DNA of 64,000 nt from Lepidonotus clava (taxonomy: Eukaryota > Annelida > Polychaeta > Phyllodocida > Polynoidae), in the NCBI GenBank assembly GCA_936440205.1, contig OW387135.1, positions 36,434,792 through 36,498,791 of the forward strand, in the 5' to 3' direction. Position 1 is the stretch's first letter. Each line of letters opens with the position of its first letter. The position numbers and the translations under genes were made by a program. This document shows positions 60,411 through 64,000 of the stretch, one piece after another. Under the pieces are notes generated by a model, which saw nothing but the letters and a program-made list of their open reading frames with translations, searched no databases and was not told the origin of the DNA.

Positions 60411-60731
60411 CTGCTAGGATTGTGTAGCTTAGAGGGCCCCTGGGGGTTGAGGGATGGGAGGGCGGGTGGGAGAGGGGGAGGGGGGGAGTTAAAACACAAA
60501 GAGGGTGAGATGGAAGGCGGTTGGGCTTAAGGGATATGTATATGTAAGTGGGAGCAAAAATAGGCGACAAAGCTAACAGGACAGTACACAGAGACACTTT
60601 TCTTTGGGTTGAGGGCATCCGGAGGTAAAGGCGACAGGCGGTGAGGGTGTCGGGCGTTAAGGGTGGTCGGTCCTAAGGAGCAGTAAGGAGGAGGGGGAGG
60701 GCGTGGGGATAGCTCGGGGAAGGCTTTGGGC

Positions 60732-60743
60732 GGGGGGGGGGGG
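60732..60743. repeat. Poly(G) run, 12 bases
   Basis: Homopolymer in a G-rich context. Confidence 0.85.
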
Positions 60744-63700
60744 CAGGTACGTAGAAGGAGGGGTGGGGATTAGCCGGCGGCAGGCAGCGTCCTGCGGCGC
60801 GCACTGTTTCAAAGTCCATCTCCGATGAGTTATAAATCTCGCGGGCATTGTGCAGTAATATAGAAAGGGCCAGGTGGTCTAGGCCCGCCCCATCAGCTCA
60901 TCCTCCCGGCCCGCGTACGCCCCCTCCTGGGACGACGCCCATCCATTTTAACGCCAAGAACCGCATACCTCCCCGACGGGCGCCCGGCCCATCTCAATAT
61001 GTACAAATATATCAAACTTACAATTACAGTCAGCTTCACTTTCAGACAACATCCACTCCCCGAGCATACTTAACGACCGCCATTCATCATTTCTTCATGC
61101 CCTGTTCACTTTCAATGCCAGGGAAAAGTAAGGGCGCGTATTCTGTCTACAGATTTAATGTGGGCTGACGGTGTTGTCATGGAAACTTACTGAAAAGTCA
61201 CTGATTTCAAGAAACGCACATACCTTTTCCAAAACTCAATGTATGGATGTCTTATGTAATTTTCATTTCATCAGGAATGTGAATGCTCTCCCCTCCCACG
61301 CTGTGTAGGAGGTAGTAGGGGCGGCGGGACGGTTTGCCTGCATGCAGTTTTGTGGTTACTGTGTGTGTGGGCATAATTAAGGGGTCACAGCCACGCCTTT
61401 TCCCAGACCACACCACCAGTAATTAGGACCTCCCTGGCCATTCGTGCATTGTCTTTTTTTCAGTCACATTTCCGAAAAAAGGGGCATGACTGGCCAATTT
61501 TCCGCGACGACCTACCGGAATAGCAATTCATCTGAAATCAAAAAATGAAATACAAAGAAACATTTTTTGATTGAAATAAAAACACGGGGAAGATCGATGC
61601 CAGAAGCTAGCAGAAAAAACTCTCTCCTCTTGAGCAAAACACAGCACGGCCATGGAAGAAGTCATACTCCCCTAAAAGTACCGTTGCTAAGCATATTTTT
61701 GTACGTATTGTTGCCTGAGCCTACATGGGAAGCCCTTGTCATGCCAACCACTAAATATACTCCCGTGTGCGTGTTTATATGTAAGGGCCACTAACCTTTC
61801 CCATACACATCTAGCCTGGCACAATGCAGTGCTGCTCGGAGGTAAAGCTTTGATCTTAGTGGTCAAAGCGGCTAAGTTGAGACATGAGACGTGCAAGAAG
61901 GGGTAGCTCTATGCAACAGCAAAGGGACAGCGCCGGGAGTGGGGGCGACGGGACAGGGGGCGAGGGGAGAGTAGGGGAGGACAGCAGGCTATGCGCCGGA
62001 AAGTCTCCAACTGGCGGCATAAAAGTCAAAGCTGGCTGTGGGAAGTAGGCTGCTGCATGGATGGAGGTTGGGAGTGGCTTTGGGGAAGTATGATGGCCTG
62101 GAGGGATGGTTAAGAGTGCAGTAGTAAAAGGACAGCTATACTACAGGCCTTGTCATGGCTTTGTCGGTGCCATTGTGGACCGTCCCTGTCATTCACACGC
62201 ACTGAGTATTCACCGGATTTCTCTCTTCCTTATCATTAATGTCGGTGGAACTACCTATGGTAATTTTTCTTCTGGTTATTAAATATTTTGGATATACAAC
62301 ATAATCATAATGTGAAATCAGAAAGTGGCAATGAGACGTTACAAACACAATACATCACAATGTTTCGGACTACGATGTCATGAAAATACAATTGGAAATC
62401 CTTTTGCGTTGAACATATCTGCAAAACATAATATTTACGAAGAAATATTTTTAGTGAAATGTTTAGAACACTTGCAAATGTAGATAATGAATACAATACG
62501 TTCACCCAAACTGATATGTTGCTGAAACTTGTTTTTCTAGGTCTACTCTCCAGGGACGAGGTTAAAATTCGACTTTGTCAGCGTGGAAGTTCTAATGAGA
62601 AATTGAATGAGTGCTTCTCCGGGAAATAAAGCTGCTAAAGTTCAAGAGGCAGCCAGTAATACACCACGGACTGGTCATCAAGGCGCAGACTCTACATGCA
62701 GGAAATGACCTTTGACCCTTGGCTTCCCAAGTCCCGCGCGCCTTCCGCCAAAGGTCAGGCCGACTGACCTTCACAAGCGAGACGAAACTCTTCAAATGAA
62801 ATGGGTCAAATTGCCAATCACGTGATGGCATCCCCGTCTCATTTCCGAGGCGACCTCTCCCAAAAGCTAAGCCCTGTGAGATTATATCGTGTCAGATCAT
62901 CAAGTGAGATGTTTACCAATGTTCCTCTCCTATCTCATACGTAGGTCAAGATAATTGGAATTCTAGATAGTAGCTCCAGGGATGTGTATCGTTTAGAAGG
63001 AGACTATGGTGAATGAGGACAATATGGTGAGTACACATCCAGCAGTATTTTTTCTACAAGGACCATCCAATAAACGTGACCTAGCGTATCGTTATAAGTG
63101 GGCATCGAAAAGCCATAAATGCATAGATTGCTCTCATGCAAAACCGGAATTACAGACGAAGCGCTCCTTATATCCCTCCACCGGGTGATAACGCCCCTCT
63201 TGCATGTCCATCGCCACAATGGCTCTTCCACCGATTGCCTATTTACCGAAGGATCCCCAGCATGTTTCTCCTGCTGCTTAACCTTTGACCTGTCCGCCAG
63301 GCCTGATTCATGCTTAGAGTGGTATTTGTATCTCTCATGCCATCACTGCTGGCAAATTGATCTACGCATGCCAGGAAAATAGAGACAGCAGTGGGGGGCA
63401 CGCAAGGCCCGCGTTAGTCTTGTTTAGGCCCCAGTGCACCCTAAATGTAGAGGGATGACACTGTCGTCGGTGATGCAGGGTGGCGTAGCATGCAGCCGTA
63501 CTCCCGCCGTAAATGGGTGTAATTTCTGTGGAGATTCGCGCTAATTGTCCACAGTAATATGAGAATTAACCCAATTTGTCTTTGATTGTGACTACAAAGG
63601 CTCAGGATCAATACAGCGTCTCAAGGACATCGGCAGACGAGGCAGAGAGGGGACAGAGGAGGAAGCCGGCAGACGAGGGTCTGGAGGAGATTCATAGGAA

Positions 63701-64000
63701 AGAAAACGATAATTATTGAAGGCAGTCTTAAAATGGAAATTGGAGGGAGGTGAAAGGGCAGTTGTATCATGTGGTAGAGTTACATTGAAAAAGGGACGGA
63801 CATGCACGCATATTTAGAAGCTCTAGGGCATAACACTTAATAGCATTCATTTTAGCTGTTTTGAAGACCAGAAATGTCAACGGGGACAATGTGTAGAAGC
63901 ACGCGGCTGAGGGAATTGGAAAAGGCAGTTGTGAGGGGAAAGCGGTCGTCTGTAAACCGGAAGTAATATCAGAGCAGCCTCTGGCGCCAGTTGTACCGGG

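Larger units (their letters stand above)
58691..64000. other. Gene-free stretch at the window end
   Basis: Purine-rich sequence at 59030-59490 carries two adjacent open frames without recognisable domains. A GC-rich area at 60240-61000 includes a CCCAGGAGGA minisatellite (60374-60410) and a 12-base G run (60732-60743). The block at 62690-62870 (CCTTTGACC, AGGTCAGGC, TCACGTGATGGC) has nuclear-receptor and E-box-like sites. No gene recognised. Confidence 0.5.

Noticed and set aside
1-64000. Search for LTR elements, virus-like elements and LINE reverse transcriptase
   Set aside because: No reverse transcriptase, integrase, capsid or long terminal repeat signature was recognised in any open frame.
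1-64000. Search for known conserved microRNAs
   Set aside because: None of the common bilaterian microRNA sequences I checked from memory was seen. Unknown hairpins cannot be excluded by eye.

Overview
The window looks like nuclear DNA of a marine invertebrate, most likely a lophotrochozoan (mollusc, brachiopod or annelid type). Evidence: a multi-exon gene with GT-AG introns; a nicotinic receptor subunit whose M1-M2 and M2 residues resemble the chloride-type subunits known from molluscs; and recurrent short motifs such as TAGGCCTA that are common in several marine invertebrate genomes. The phylum is an inference; a deuterostome invertebrate is not excluded.

Only one protein-coding gene can be supported. 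On the minus strand, 16741 down to 3305, lies an alpha-type nicotinic acetylcholine receptor subunit. Seven coding exons can be joined with matching phases: 16548-16741, 9697-9806, 8798-9252, 6214-6300, 5872-5958, 4150-4268 and 3305-3748. They cover nearly the whole mature protein: the ligand-binding domain with Cys-loop and vicinal cysteines, M1, M2, M3, the cytoplasmic loop and M4. The exon with the start codon and signal peptide was not identified with confidence; three weak upstream candidates are listed.

The main discovery candidate is in this gene. Exons 6214-6300 and 5872-5958 are tandem duplicates, each 87 bases with phase 1 at both ends, and both encode the pore-lining M2 segment. 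The two proteins differ at only two residues, one of them at pore-facing position 13', although the DNA has diverged at many third-codon positions. This is the expected layout of mutually exclusive exons. The sequence before M2 reads P-A-K instead of G-E-K, which predicts an acetylcholine-gated anion channel.

Positions 1-3304 hold the presumed 3' UTR and 3' flank. From 16742 to 64000 there are about 47 kb with no recognisable protein gene, no recognisable structural RNA and few repeats. GC-rich, mixed-sequence blocks alternate with AT-rich ones. Many blocks have dense binding-site-like motifs: homeodomain TAATTA cores, CACGTG, TGACGTCA, ACTTCCGG and NRF1-type GCGCATGCGC. This looks like a regulatory landscape, either a long 5' intron or flank of the receptor gene or the domain of a developmental gene outside the window. 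Several blocks look like promoters (about 22.1, 23.7, 30.0, 34.4, 38.7, 42.4 and 58.4 kb).

Recognisable repeats are a 344-base MITE-like element at 23823-24166, several microsatellites and homopolymer runs, and several short tandem duplications. No tRNA, rRNA, CRISPR array, LTR element or virus-like element was recognised.
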